NCBI RefSeq assembly: GCF_000204055.1
Contig: NW_006768852.1
Location: 236,379-300,378, forward strand
From: Melampsora larici-populina 98AG31
Lineage: Eukaryota > Basidiomycota > Pucciniomycetes > Pucciniales > Melampsoraceae
Reading direction: 5' to 3'
Length of the DNA: 64,000 nt
The translations under genes and the position numbers were made by a program. This document shows, piece after piece, positions 10,801 through 21,531 of the stretch; the stretch's first letter is position 1; each line of letters opens with the position of its first letter. Below the pieces are notes generated by a model. That model ran no database searches, had not been told where the DNA came from, and saw only the letters and a program-made list of their open reading frames with translations.

Positions 10801-12021
10801 TACTACTGGAAATCAATGAAAGCCTTCATTAACAATTATGTAGACGGATGTCAATCGTGTCAAAGGATCAAATCAAGGACTGTAAAACCATTTGGTAGTC
10901 TAATGCCCCTTCCAATTCCGAGTGGACCGTGGGTAGACGTGTGTTATGACCTGATCACTGATTTACCTAATTCAGAAGGTTACGATAGTATATTAACGGT
11001 AGTTGACCGCCTTACGAAGATGGCTCACTTTATACCATGTAAGAAAACACTGTCATCGGAAGAACTAGCTGACTTAATGATTAAGCATGTCTGGAAACTT
11101 CATGGAACCCCACAGTCCATCACGTCGGACAGAGGTAACGTCTTTATATCAAAACTCACAAAAGAAATGCACAAAAGATTGGGAATAACGACACAGTCTT
11201 CAACAGCTTACCATCCGCAGACAGACGGCCAATCTGAAATAACAAACAAAGCAGTCGAGCAGTACATCCGACACTTCACAAGCTACAAACAGGATGATTG
11301 GTGCACTCTTCTACCGATGGCTGAATTTTCCTACAACAACAACGACCACGTCTCCATTGGAATGTCACCATTCAAGGCCAATTACGGGTTTAATGTAAGT
11401 TTTACGGACATACCTACTGGAGATCAGTGTCTCCCTTCGGTAGAAGCACGAATGGATCAAATTACCAACATCCAAAAGGAACTCAAAGACGCATTAATGT
11501 TAACGCAAGAAGCAATGATAAATCAACATGACAAGAAGGTACAAGCTACGCCTAATTGGAAGGAAGGGATGAAAGTATGGTTAAATAACAAAAACATAAG
11601 CACAACAAGACCAACCGCTAAGTTTTCACATCGCTGGCTAGGCCCTTACACTATACTGAAGCGCATGTCTGCTAATGCTTATAAAATAGAACTACCGAAA
11701 TCAATGGAGAAAATTCACCCAGTGTTTCATGTAGGACTCTTAAGAAGATTTGAAGCCAGCAAGATAAAGAATCAAGATCAATCACCACCTGAACCAGTTA
11801 TAATTGAAGATAATGAAGAATACGAAATAGCCGAAGTTCTAGACAAAAGAATCAAACGAGGAAAAATTGAATACTTGATAAGTTGGAAAGGATATGATGC
11901 TAACCATGATTCGTGGGAACCAGAAGCTTCAATGAGTAATGCGCAAGAACTTGTTAATGAATTCAATCTCAAATATCCTCAAGCAGAAACTCGATACTGT
12001 AGGGTACGGAGAAAGTCATGA
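7867..12021 (+). CDS. pol: Chromovirus Pol polyprotein (protease, RT, RNase H, integrase, chromodomain)
   Basis: About 1384 residues counted from 7867; the true product is a Gag-Pol fusion made by -1 frameshifting, since no ATG opens the frame. The aspartic protease carries ALIDSGATH (about residue 50) and LILGMPW. A spacer of about 230 residues follows with a duplicated module. Reverse transcriptase has FDYRKLNSVT and the catalytic YQDD (about 554-557). RNase H starts near 700 with ECDCSDYALG. Integrase has an HHCC zinc finger (HDSRLAGHPG through CQSCQR, about 957-1000) and D-D-E residues in YDLITDLP, SDRGNVF and DGQSEITNK. The C-terminal chromodomain (about 1318-1365) has YEIAEVLDKR and YLISWKGYDANHDSWEP; such domains target integration to marked heterochromatin. 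The frame is intact end to end. Confidence 0.96.
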   Translation: MLVVPPPSKIPLGVEVGDIDSLEMKDTRIINHVTLHDPNSDTTLTARALIDSGATHEALNLNFVRKYNLCTTPLPHSHKVTGFSGHESQITHTGDYLIDNDTNPTTFIITSLRDKYDLILGMPWIKRNYSRINWNESCLSKACGPTLNIAVAKATSSRPETSLKDHTLEPDRHARQHDEGVEIVKDSSMPPQCEYFLSPLNSVKETSCKLKHHLEFHQSIETTPTISKSQEESPAVIQSMTLSNPPKSSEDHEMEPMRKARKSDKGVEIVKDSLIPPQSESFNAQSNKPCETMKKHSSLLQGKLPRSTARLGTLTPTRRLYSQVLPKQQPSLSHIQASTTSWNVSAKLNAEIALKAPVQTAAELVPECYHAYLDMFEKSKSSVLPPHRPYDFRVNLLPGATPQAGRVIPLSPKESEVLDEMLEKGLENGTIRRTTSPWAAPVLFTGKKDGSLRPCFDYRKLNSVTVKNRYPLPLTMELIDSLLHADEFTSLDMRNGYNNLRVREGDEAKLAFICKQGQFEPLTMPFGPTGAPGFFQYFIQDILKSHIGRNVAAYQDDILIYTRPGVDHKAVVKEVLDILKAQNVWLKPEKCKFSKSEIAYLGLIISRNQIRMDETKVKAVTDWPTPKNLSEVQTFIGFANFYRRFIDQFSKIARPLHELSQKDTTFNWTEERERSFQLLKDSFTTAPILKIADPYKPFVLECDCSDYALGAVLSQISDDDGELHPVAFLSRSLIKAERNYEIFDKELLAVVSAFKEWRQYLEGNPNRLSVIVYTDHKNLESLISTKELTRRQARWAETLGSFDFEIRFRPGKQSTKPDALSRRPDLMPKEGEKLSFGRLLKPENLPADAFIDELDLITSWVVDDDIIQDVQIDEIDNNYNLGEGNSELAWNDARILDEIKNKSKSDPKITEVLKLCEESSFKKLLNDHKNINGVLYFKGNIVVPNDHNLKVQILKSRHDSRLAGHPGRMRTLALVKRGYYWKSMKAFINNYVDGCQSCQRIKSRTVKPFGSLMPLPIPSGPWVDVCYDLITDLPNSEGYDSILTVVDRLTKMAHFIPCKKTLSSEELADLMIKHVWKLHGTPQSITSDRGNVFISKLTKEMHKRLGITTQSSTAYHPQTDGQSEITNKAVEQYIRHFTSYKQDDWCTLLPMAEFSYNNNDHVSIGMSPFKANYGFNVSFTDIPTGDQCLPSVEARMDQITNIQKELKDALMLTQEAMINQHDKKVQATPNWKEGMKVWLNNKNISTTRPTAKFSHRWLGPYTILKRMSANAYKIELPKSMEKIHPVFHVGLLRRFEASKIKNQDQSPPEPVIIEDNEEYEIAEVLDKRIKRGKIEYLISWKGYDANHDSWEPEASMSNAQELVNEFNLKYPQAETRYCRVRRKS

Positions 12022-12100
12022 GGGTTAAAGCTTTTTTCCCACTGGGTTTTTAATGCTAACCCGTGGAAAGATGCTAGCCCGTCAAGAGGGGGTTGAGTCA

Positions 12101-12115
12101 TAAAAGGGGGAGTGG
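12101..12115 (+). promoter_or_regulatory. Polypurine tract
   Basis: The purine-rich run AAAAGGGGGAGTGG lies directly 5' of the 3' LTR (starting at 12116). That is the normal position for plus-strand DNA priming in LTR retrotransposons. Confidence 0.75.
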
Positions 12116-12280
12116 TGTTATGAGCCGTATAAGGCTACTCTACATATGCTTATACATGTTTGCTCTCATATCCTGTACGCTGTCGAGCACAGACTATAGT
12201 CCTCACGTTGCAATCTACTTAGTACTAGAAGGACCTCATTAGTCTTCTCTCATCTCTCATCATCCTATCGAGTCCTTACA
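12116..12280 (+). repeat. 3' LTR of chromovirus (165 bp)
   Basis: Same sequence as the 5' LTR by eye, TG to CA, followed by the target duplicate TTTTA at 12281-12285. Confidence 0.95.
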
Positions 12281-12339
12281 TTTTACATCTTTTATTTCTT
12301 ATTTGTGAATTAAAAAATTTTGTGTTACTTTTTAGCCTG

Positions 12340-12385
12340 CAGCGCTGAGAAGCGCTGCTCCAAAAAGCAGCGCTTCTCGCCGCTG
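12340..12385. repeat. Perfect-arm hairpin in the right arm of the TIR element
   Basis: CAGCGCTGAGAAGCGCTGCT (12340-12359) pairs with AGCAGCGCTTCTCGCCGCTG (12366-12385) around a 6-nt loop with one or two mismatches. Similar AGCGCT-rich sequence lies in the left arm (5282-5335). Confidence 0.8.
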
Positions 12386-12512
12386 GATTGTCACCAAAAA
12401 AAAACTCTGCCTCCCTTATTGCCTCTGGGTTTGGCCGAGCTTGGTTTGAGCTACGCTGCTCAAAAAGCTCTTAGTAGCGCTGGGTAGCGCTGCGAGCCAG
12501 ACTTGAGAGGAT

Positions 12513-14300
12513 GCTGTTCAGTGGGATGTTATGTGATGGTTCCAAGGGGAAGTACAAATTGCTGAGTGCTTCCAATTCAACTGCCACACAAGAGCATCAG
12601 TGGCTCTCAAACCTGACCTAGTTTCAAAAAACCTGGTTGCCCCAGTTGAATTTTTGGCTGGGAGCTGTCAACAAATGCCAACTTGATACACAAAGTTACT
12701 GCCAAAAAAACAACTGGGTCAACTGGGTTTTTGAAAACTCGGGGCAGGGTTGAGAGCCACTATCGCAATGAGCATTGCCCCCATCAGTACAGCCAGCCAT
12801 TGTAACCTAGATCCAGAGCATTGAGCAACTAGCAAGTCATGACAAGGATAACGGATCCGGCCTTTGTTGGCAGCCTGGAAAGATGCGCATATATTTTCAT
12901 TGGATACAGGGGTGTAAGTGAGTTGGGAGCCAATGTAGATTGAGATAGTTGATGCCTCTTCAGATTGGGTCAGAGGGGTAAAGTACAAGATAAGATGATG
13001 TCAAGAGGAAAGAGGGGTGGTGGAGTCAAAGATGGGAGTGGTGGGGTGGTAATGAAAGGTTTTTGAGGTGTCGAGGTTATAAGTAATTTGGAACCCATAT
13101 TACAATGTTAAGGAGTGCTGAAGATATGATGGAAATTTTCAAGTTGAGGGGGGTTTATAATCTTTGACCTATCCGCAAAAACAAGGGGGATTGCACAATG
13201 GCACATATATGAACAGAATCAGGTTGGATTTCTAGATTTTTTCATGAGGTCTGATCAATACATAACACACACAAAGAAAGCTGGTACAATATGTGAAATC
13301 AAAAGAATAAGATCAAAAAAGCCCTCTCCATGTCCACATGTCCCTGCCCTTGCCAAGGAACTTATGACAGGAAGTTGGAGGATTCAACCTGGCAGGAGAC
13401 TTTGAGGAGACTCCAAGAATCCTTTGGTTTCTTCTCAAAGAGGAGCTGTCAGGTGTTTGTCTAGCCTTTTACAGTCCATTCCTGTATGATCATAAGTTCA
13501 CTTGACAAATCAACAAGAATTGACTAATTGTCATTTGACAAAACTCATGGAAACCCAAACTCATTGATCAAACAGATCTATGCTCTTATGGAAACTCCAT
13601 CAGGATAATCTTGTGACCATTTGATCACAGGACCTGATCATATAAGTTTCTTATGAAAAACCACTCATGGGAATTCAATTGAGAGCAATAAAAAATTGAA
13701 AAATGCTAAAGCCTAAGGGACACAAAAATACCATGATGATAGATAAAATACAAAAACACTGATAAGAGATACAAGAACAAGATAAACAATACAACAACCA
13801 TGACAAAGAACAAGAACAAAAATAATAAATACCAAAACAATGATATAAAATATAAAAATGAAGACCAAAAATATAATAAGGACATTTTTTTTAACAAAAC
13901 ATGAGAGCATTGACATAAGCATGATATATGTTCAAGTAGATAATGTGGTGGAATGTGACAAAGGATGCCATTGTATTTTTTAAATGAAAATACATTTTCA
14001 TTTGGCATTTATTTCTGGAATCTCCCATGAAGCCTCCTGTGTAGTCTCTGTCTCCTGCCAGGTTGGATCCTCCACCATTCCTGCTTATGACTAATCATGA
14101 AATTCTGGTGTGGACACTTCAAGGATCAAATTTTGTTATGTATTTTCTGCATTTTGGTACTTGCCTTACAAAGAAACCTCACTTTACATTGCAGGGGGCC
14201 TGCTCACAATTGGTTTCTACATGCTCTTGTAGCCTGACATCATAGACATGCTAAGTCACAATGGTAGTGAGTGGTGTGGCCAAAATTTGGTCTGAGGTCT
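12513..14300. other. Intergenic, nothing recognised
   Basis: AT-rich sequence. The open frames at 13706-14008 (minus) are low-complexity Leu/Ile/Phe/Val translations of an A-rich tract and are not credible genes. Confidence 0.45.
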
Positions 14301-14301
14301 A

Positions 14302-14885
14302 ACCTAACAAAGTCCCTCTTGGAGGGCTAGCAAGCCTGGGAGAGAGCAACTTATGGGTTATCCACAAGATCTGGCATGTGAGCAAGAAACTTTTGGCTTG
14401 TGAGTTTTTCAACCCGCCATAACTTCTTACCCCACAAATAAATAGTCTTTAGACCAAAGAAAGGTCATATGCTCCCACTCTACCTATGCACACTGGTTCT
14501 TTGGAATCTCTCTAGTGTTGGTTTCAGGAAAGCACTGCAGAAAGACTTGAAAAATGGGGTTACATGTAACATCTCAGCTTGCCCAGTATGAGCTTGTGAC
14601 AGGTTGGACACCTTCCTCAGATATTTGGGTTTTTCCGCAAACTTTAGCCTTCCATTGCTGTGCAACAAGTGCATCAAATACACTATTAGATACATGAATG
14701 TATCCAGGTTCAGCAGGCACACAGGACCTTTCTTTGATCCAAAGACTTTTCATTTGTGTGCCAAGAAGTCATTGTGGGTTGAAAAACTCCTCAGCCAAAG
14801 GTTCTTGCTTGCATACAAAATTTTGTGGATAACCCATAAGTCCCTCTCTTTCAGGCTTGCTTGCCAAGAGGTACTTTGGTTAGGT
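14302..14885. mobile_element. Fold-back element with about 160-bp inverted repeats
   Basis: The left arm 14302-14465 (starting ACCTAACAAAGTCCCTCTTGG) and right arm 14724-14885 (ending CTTTGGTTAGGT) are imperfect inverted repeats. They share TTATGGGTTATCCACAA, TTCAACCCGC/GTGGGTTGAA and AGTCTTT-GACCAAAGAAAGG blocks. The spacer is about 260 bp without a coding region. No convincing target duplication was found, so ends are approximate. Confidence 0.7.
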
Positions 14886-14889
14886 ATGA

Positions 14890-15542
14890 AGCTTTTTAAT
14901 ATTTCTGCCTGTACAATCTCTGTCTTTGACAGAAAGTCCTAAATTAGATTTAGGGCATGTTCACTTAAGCAATTTCTGGGGAGAAATCACATTCTACAAG
15001 ATTTAAAGTGTCTATTTGGTGGAGCATGTTTCATTTTTGCATTAAAAAATTTGCAGAATGTGATTTCTGGTCAGAATTTCCTTAAGTGAAAAAATTGCGG
15101 ACAGTGCGCATACAAGCTGGACACCACTTACTAGTGGGACATAAGCGCTTGAAAAGCAAGCTCAAAAACAGCACGATGAAGAAGGGTTTCCTGGTTTATG
15201 AATAGGGAACCACATCTAGAAGACAATTATGAACAACCTTCCTTGCAGCATCAAGTGAGGTTCCTTTGTGAGGGAAGCACAAAAACACGAACAACACTTA
15301 GTCCTTGGAGTGTTCACGCCAGAATTTCTCGACTAGTCACAACTCACAAGACCCTCTGCGAGGGCGCGGACGGACGCGGCCGCGCGGAGTGGGCTTTGTT
15401 AAGCTAAATTTGAAGTCAAAGTAAGTCAAAGTCGCATGGTGCATTGTCATATGGCGAGGAAAATTTACATACTTGGGATTCAAACCGAGTGGACTTACGC
15501 CTACTTTACGCAATCTCTTTGGGTCTCCGCATATGGATGTAC
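14890..15542. other. Intergenic, nothing recognised
   Basis: Contains a short imperfect inverted repeat (GAAATCACATTCTACAA near 14988 and TTGCAGAATGTGATTTC near 15052) and a GC-rich patch at 15355-15392. No gene could be supported. Confidence 0.4.
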
Positions 15543-15545
15543 TGA

Positions 15546-17930
15546 GAGCATCCGCACTCGTGCGGTAAGTCGGGTGCGGTAAGGTTAAATTTACCGCAAA
15601 CGCGGGGTCTTTTCCACACCGGTGAAAAATTAGCCCCGCGGTAGTTAATTTTCGGTCATTTTGCGTTAGCGAATTGGTAAATTTACCAATTGGCTAACGC
15701 ATGCGGTATCACACATCACGACTTGTTCCCAGTGTAGAACTTATAACCCAACAAGGGTTATACAGAGCTGGAAGAGGATAATCCACTAATAAAATGACTA
15801 GTAGAAGTTGTCTAAGGACTGCTCTTCTAAAACAACACAATCAGAAAGAGCTCTGTTGTATTGAGTACTGATAAGGCACCAGAGAAATATATCTTCACAC
15901 GTAATTTAACTTCAAAAGCACACTTTGTATTACTATCAACACTGCTATAGTGTTATTCCCAATTGATAACTAAAAGAAATAAGCAATATCTGATTGATAT
16001 TATTCCCAATAAGTCTTTATGACTATAAAACTAAAGTAAATTTCTCTTTATAATTGTAATAAAGGGCGTATTTAAGTGACCAGGTACTATTAAAATAAGT
16101 TTATGATGATAAACAAAATAATAATGGCGTAAATGATAAAGAAAAAAAAAGGGGAACAACAGTCCCAAAACCCTCTCAAAGTATATATAACAATGTACTA
16201 GAACTTTTACAATGGTCAACAGCCTCAAAACCAATCAAATCCGCCCAAAATTCCCTAAAAACCCTATGATGACGCAATGTAATGATTTTGTTACTAATAA
16301 ATGATGTAATTTTCACAGCTAAAAGTGATCAATGACGCAATAATATGATGTACAGCACTTCTTATGATGAATACAGGTGATTTTTTCCTTGTAAACTAGC
16401 TGAAAACCAATTTTTGAGATTACGAATTTTTTCAGATGTGCTCCAATTTTTGATTACTAAAGTGCATCTGTAGCNNNNNNNNNNNNNNNNNNNNNNNNNN
16501 NNNNNNNNNNNNNNNNNNNNNNNNNNNNNNNNNNNNNNNNNNNNNNNNNNNNNNNNNNNNNNNNNNNNNNNNNNATATGACATCATCATCTATAACCTTA
16601 AAAATCCCGAAAAATCCTCTTGGCAACCTTAAATTCCATCACTACCACTATTACACAACCAAACTACACGTGTACCTCTTGTTTACCAACTTCGAAAAAG
16701 TGCCTTTTCCCTAATAACTTCTGTTTCTACTTATCAACCTTGAAGATTAAAATTGTCATAGTATAATATAATGTTGTTCTTTCATATTCTAACCTCATAA
16801 TACCCATAACTTTATTTTTACTAACCTAAAAACCATTTTCCAACCTTTATACCTATAATTTCGAATTTTTCTTATGTTTTTCTTTCTTTCTTTTTGTAAT
16901 AAATTTGTAAGTAAACTATAATGATCTTAATATATAATGTGAAATAAAAAATGATGTAATGTTGACCTAATGACCAATACATAAGCCTACAAGAGCTTCA
17001 ATTGATCAAAAACCTCCATTTCGAATTTTCTTTCCTTCTGAATCCTGCTAATAAACTGGTAAACTGGTAATTGTGAATTTTTTAATTGATCCCATAAATT
17101 GATCACCACACCGGCAACTCGACTCCAAAAACAAAACTCAACCAGACCTCCAACACCAAAGTCAACAACCAATATCTCCTTTTCACCACTCACACACGAT
17201 GAATTCCAAGCCTTACAGTTGCATGAATCAACTCGAGAACGTTCGACACCGATTGATGTCTTCAATTGAAATAAGTCAATCAACCATCTTGAACTCGACT
17301 CCAAACCATTCAGATGAAAATGAAAGATGTCTAGATTCATATAGCTATGTAGAGGTCAATATTTAAGAAAATCAACATTAAAAGACCAATCATTGGAGGA
17401 CTTTTAGGATCAAGTGATACAAATTAAAAATTGAAGTTTGGATTTTTATTTCCTAGTTTTAAATCTTTAAATCTTTTACAAGATCATTATGTGTATTCAG
17501 ACTCATTAAAAGCTTTCTCGATGTAGTAAAGCCTTTGTTTTTTAATTGGAATTCATGTATTAAGATCTGAACAAACTCATGTTAAATTTGTAATTTTAAA
17601 TTAAGATCTATCGATCGAGTAGATGAACAGGATGATATCGGGTCTTCATGTGTAGATGGAGTATTAGTATCTTAGTGCAAAGAAGAGAACAGTGCCTCTA
17701 TCACATGAAAACTGGCCATGAAAGCAGGTGATGTGTACTCAAAAAATTAAAACTTTACCTTACTGCACGACCGGTGCGGAGTACATGCACTATCTGTAAA
17801 GTTATAAAAGTTACAGCGCTGCTAATGCAAACGAGTGCGAAATTTGGTTGAGTTAAGTAACTTTTTACTTAATGTTGTGTTTGTTACCGCACGTGACCAA
17901 ATTAACAACCGCAAACGAGTGCGGATGCTC
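15546..17930. mobile_element. PIF/Harbinger-like element, with assembly gap inside
   Basis: The terminal repeats GAGCATCCGCACTCG (15546-15560) and CGAGTGCGGATGCTC (17916-17930) are exact complements. They are flanked by the 3-bp duplication TGA (15543-15545 and 17931-17933). Subterminal CAAACGAGTGCG copies occur at 17827 and 17913. Three-bp duplications and this end type are shared with the element at 27749-28422. No transposase is readable, though the 100-N gap at 16475-16574 could hide sequence. The open frame at 16987-17340 (minus) resembles nothing known to me. Confidence 0.75.
16475..16574. other. Assembly gap (100 N)
   Basis: Exactly 100 undetermined bases, the usual placeholder for a gap of unknown length, inside the Harbinger-like element. 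Confidence 0.98.
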
Positions 17931-18122
17931 TGACGTAGTTTGAGCTTAAGATCAATCTTACCTTCAAGCTCTAGGTACATACCAGACTTGTTACATGTAC
18001 ACCGCGACCTTCCGGCAAGGTCAACCTGAGTCCTGATCACATTCCACCACCCTCGACTGCAATTCATTCACTTCCTCATCACTCAGTCGATTCTCAACTT
18101 TCACTTCGAGCACCTTGCTGTG

Positions 18123-21100
18123 ATGAAGCCGAGATCCGAGTATGAACAATCTCAATATGAAGAAAATAGTGAATTTGTGTTATCGGATGAGGTATGTGTT
18201 CTTATTCAACTCTAGACCTCAACTTTTCGGGAACTTAGACCTGCGCTTCTTTAGGAACGAGAACCTTTGTCTGAACCTGGTGGTGAAATCATAGCTGACA
18301 GTCCAAATCCTGGGGAGCCCAGGAGTCCCAACATCTCAAACTCTCTCAATGGCTCCAGTCAACAATTCATCAATCACATCGATACGGTGGTGTCGAAAGT
18401 CAAGTCACTTGCCCAAGGTGGTACATGGGAGTCTGTTTTGAGGCATCGCAGTGGTGTTGAGGTCATTCTCCATTTTCTCGAGTATCTTTTCACTCAACTA
18501 ATCTGTCGTGATTTACGTTTTCCGCATCGAGGTGGTAGGTTTTTGCGCAAAAGAATGTCGCAATGATCGGCAACACAAAGGTGGCACCTGTCTTCAAAGG
18601 TGTAGGATTGATCAGGGGATATTCTCCCGCATCTGTCTTTTCAGTGATAGGCTCGAGTAAATTGTGGGATGATTGGTGAATCATAATCTGCTTTTCGTGT
18701 TCACGCACCTCCTAAGTAATGGCTGACTTGCCTGCTCATCAGGTACGAGGACGGGAACTTGGTTGAAAATCTGAGTGATGAAGTTAGTTTGACGTATATG
18801 TGTATGCAAGCGGCTTTGGGAACCCGGTGAGTCTGTCTTGGTTTATGTGGTATACTGACATCGCACATATTCAGTTCTGTGTCTTTCTTTTATAATCGCA
18901 GGACGAGAGATCTATCTTTGGTCGAGAAGGTGGAGGTTACGGACGACGGATCAGTTTTTTTCTGTGCATCTTCGGTGGATACGCCGCGGGTTCCTCCAGT
19001 GCCGGGACGAGTAAGAGCTCACATCGAGCTCAATGGTTGGGTACTTGAGCCCGCAGACCTATCTTCGGCGGGCCTTACTGACTCTACGTCATCGATCGGC
19101 ACCAAAATATCGTATTATTTGCAAATTGACGTCAAGACATTCATCCCTGAAGCTATCAGCCAGCGATACCTAGCCAAACGACCGTTATGTATCACGAAAA
19201 TTGACTCGTACCTTCAAAAGCACGGCTCTCCACTTCAGATGGAAGGAATAGACGAGAGCGAGTCCCATCCTCGACAAGGCGGAAACCGCAAGACATTTAA
19301 TCGTGGATTCTTGTCGCTAAATGCGTTAAACCAGCCCAACAGTAAAACGAAAAATCGCAGTTCTTCTTCCTCGGTTGTCTCCAGTCTAAACGCCTCTTCC
19401 GATCAGACCCCTTCCAGAAGCCGGAAACCAACATTTGCCAGTCTCGGACGCTCGCATAAATTTCACCTCCAGCGTCCATTATCAACATCCAACTCTGTAC
19501 CTGCCATCAATCTCCAGAGTCCCAATCTCCCGTCAGATTTTGCTCCAACCACTGATAGAACTTTGCTTTCCCCGCCCAACTCCACCCCTGCCCAACATGT
19601 CCATCGAGACGATGATCACGTTCTGATGATCGACCATGTCCCTGTAAACCAAGCAGCACTCAGTTATCAAGCTTTAAATTCGGCTCTTGGCGAATTTGAA
19701 ACACAGCTAATAGATCGCAGTAATAATGAGCAGTCTTGGACAGTAGCGAACGACTGTATGAACCTCCACAAGATATGGTACAAGCCATATTCTACCTCTG
19801 CAGGAGTGAGCTCAAAGGATTGCGTTAGGCTGCCATTGGTGGGTGGCGAGGTCACCATATTGTCGTCTTACCATGATCGACTGCGACCACTCACCAAAGA
19901 ACAAGTCCTAATTACGCTCACGAGTAACGTGGCTCAGCAACTCTGGGATGTGAATCTTGTCGCTCATGGTCTATCCGAAACGGATACCAGCCCTCATCCC
20001 AGTTTGATTAAGACTGAAAACGGGTTCGACCAGAGCACGCATATCGGTGCCATGCGCGGCATCCATCCCCACCTACCCGAACGCTCACTGTTTTGTTTTG
20101 ATCAAATGGTCGTGAGGCAATCCAAGGATAACAAAGAAAACAGCGTTTCTGCCAGGATCACAGTAATTCAAAGTTCGACGCAATCGAATATGGACCCCTT
20201 AGACAATTCGAGTAAAATCGAGCTACACCATTCGGCTCAAAATGATCTAGATCCCATCTTGAAGGATGCCATTTCCGCCAAGACTCTCAGTCACCTGAAA
20301 TTATCTGGATGGCTGATTGAAACGGGTAGACTTCAGGACGAGATCAAATTGACTCACCTTTGCGCCTTAGAACTCAATTCAACGCAACAAGCTCTTTCGG
20401 ATCAAAAGGTGTTATCGCCTTTTATTGAACGAATCATCATCAGTAATATTGCAAACAGACCACATGATGTTCACCAGTTCATCCTGGACAATGGTTTTTT
20501 CCCTGGATGGATCCGTTGGACGGAAGGGGAGATTCTATACCTGGGCGATTGTGTTCGTAGCGATTCCGAGTTGATAGAAGTGGACGCGGCTCGGAAAGGC
20601 GAAGTAGAATGGAGATTTCGAAGACACAAGACTAGTGGCGCTGTTATTGAGGATGCAATCACAACGGCCCTTGCGCTTGGCAGTACTGAGTCGCAGATAT
20701 GTTGGTTCCAGGTCAGTATCACATGTGCTGCTGTCTCATTGATTCGCCTTCTAAGTCCTGCGTGCTCATATGTTTTTTTCTTACTGCAGTGGAGTAGCCA
20801 GATGTATGAGTGTGGGATTGAATTAACTCTGGATCCCCCGGAAGCCGCAAAAGTGTTGCGGGTGAAAAAGATGGACAACACACTTCAATTCAACTGGAAC
20901 CCATCCAGCCTCCCAGCAGAGGCAAGTGATTTGCGTCTACGTGCAAAGCAAATCAGTGATCACAAGAACGCATACCCTGGTAATGTGATTGTGAATGGGG
21001 AGCTGTTGAAGGAGGAAGTTTACCCGCCTGTCCGCAGTTCGAAACGCAAACATTCATCTGCAATCAAATCACCCACGAGTCTCCGAAATGGGGTCATAAA

Positions 21101-21531
21101 CTCAGATTCTAGCAGTACTGGTGCCAATACAAAAGAAACCAGACCGGTAAGATTGTCTACTATGGAGGAGGTCTTGATTTGTGCACTCGCGGATTTTATA
21201 TTGACAAAACTTGATTTGGTACTTGTGGCTTCCGCAGCCTTCTGATGCAAGCGGTCCTAACCTAGTTCTCGCGGGCATCAAGACAGATCATAGGGAACCG
21301 ATGCAAGGGTCATCGACAGCCACTCTCAGCGCTTCCGATCGTAGGTTCTCTCCCACATCCATCATCGGGGCTGGTTCAGATTTATCAACGACCACAGTGA
21401 TGGACGGACAAGTGTTGGTGGACTCAAATGTGATGTTGATCATCACTCAAGACTTGTACTTCACCAAGTCTCAGGTTTTGTTCCTGTCACTCTGCGTTGG
21501 ATTGGCCTATGCATACGGGAAATTCGCGTGA
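18123..21531 (+). CDS. Protein with two START-like lipid-transfer domains and a C-terminal membrane anchor (994 aa)
   Basis: Deduced exons: 18123-18191, 18255-18461, 18539-18675, 18743-18826, 18875-20711, 20790-21146, 21238-21531; they sum to 995 codons. The first START-like region (about residues 70-275) runs from WESVLRHRSGVE through FKGVGLIRGYSP, ASVFSVIGSSKLWDDW and YEDGNLVENL to RAHIELNGWVLEP and KISYYLQIDV. A second copy (roughly 480-790) repeats the pattern, for example LKLSGWLIETG and HLCALELN. START folds bind lipids or sterols and shuttle them between membranes. The last about 25 residues (QVLFLSLCVGLAYAYGKFA) are a hydrophobic tail anchor, so action at a membrane contact site is plausible. 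The middle (about 290-400) is Ser-rich and probably disordered. The third intron uses an unusual GTCATT donor at 18462, chosen because it restores SGVE-VFAQKN; that join is the least certain. Confidence 0.82.

Larger units (their letters stand above)
6159..12280 (+). mobile_element. Complete Ty3/gypsy chromovirus, 6122 bp
   Basis: Two 165-bp LTRs (6159-6323 and 12116-12280) start TG and end CA and appear identical by eye. A 5-bp target duplication TTTTA flanks them (6154-6158, 12281-12285). Between them lie a 395-nt leader, gag, an overlapping pol in the -1 frame and a polypurine tract. Pol order is protease, reverse transcriptase, RNase H, integrase, chromodomain, which defines a chromovirus of Ty3/gypsy. 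Intact frames and matching LTRs indicate a very recent, possibly still active, insertion into an older inverted-repeat element. Confidence 0.96.
5273..12505. mobile_element. TIR DNA transposon (about 1.1 kb) interrupted by an LTR retrotransposon
   Basis: Perfect inverted repeats CAAGTCTGGCTCGCAGCGC (5273-5291) and its complement (12487-12505) are flanked by the direct duplication AGAGGAT at 5266-5272 and 12506-12512. Excluding the chromovirus (6159-12280) and one copy of its 5-bp target duplication, the element is 1106 bp. Subterminal regions are rich in AGCGCT/GCGCTG hairpins (5282-5335; 12340-12385; 12450-12490), the same architecture as the hAT-type MITE at 3271. The 7-bp duplication is one short of the hAT norm, so superfamily assignment is tentative. 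No transposase is visible. The left arm contains exon-like sequence (about 5455-5615) that could be a captured host-gene fragment. Confidence 0.8.

Noticed and set aside
13706..14008. 100-codon minus-strand hydrophobic open frame
   Set aside because: Translation of an A-rich low-complexity tract; it gives monotonous Leu/Ile/Phe/Val and is not a credible membrane protein.
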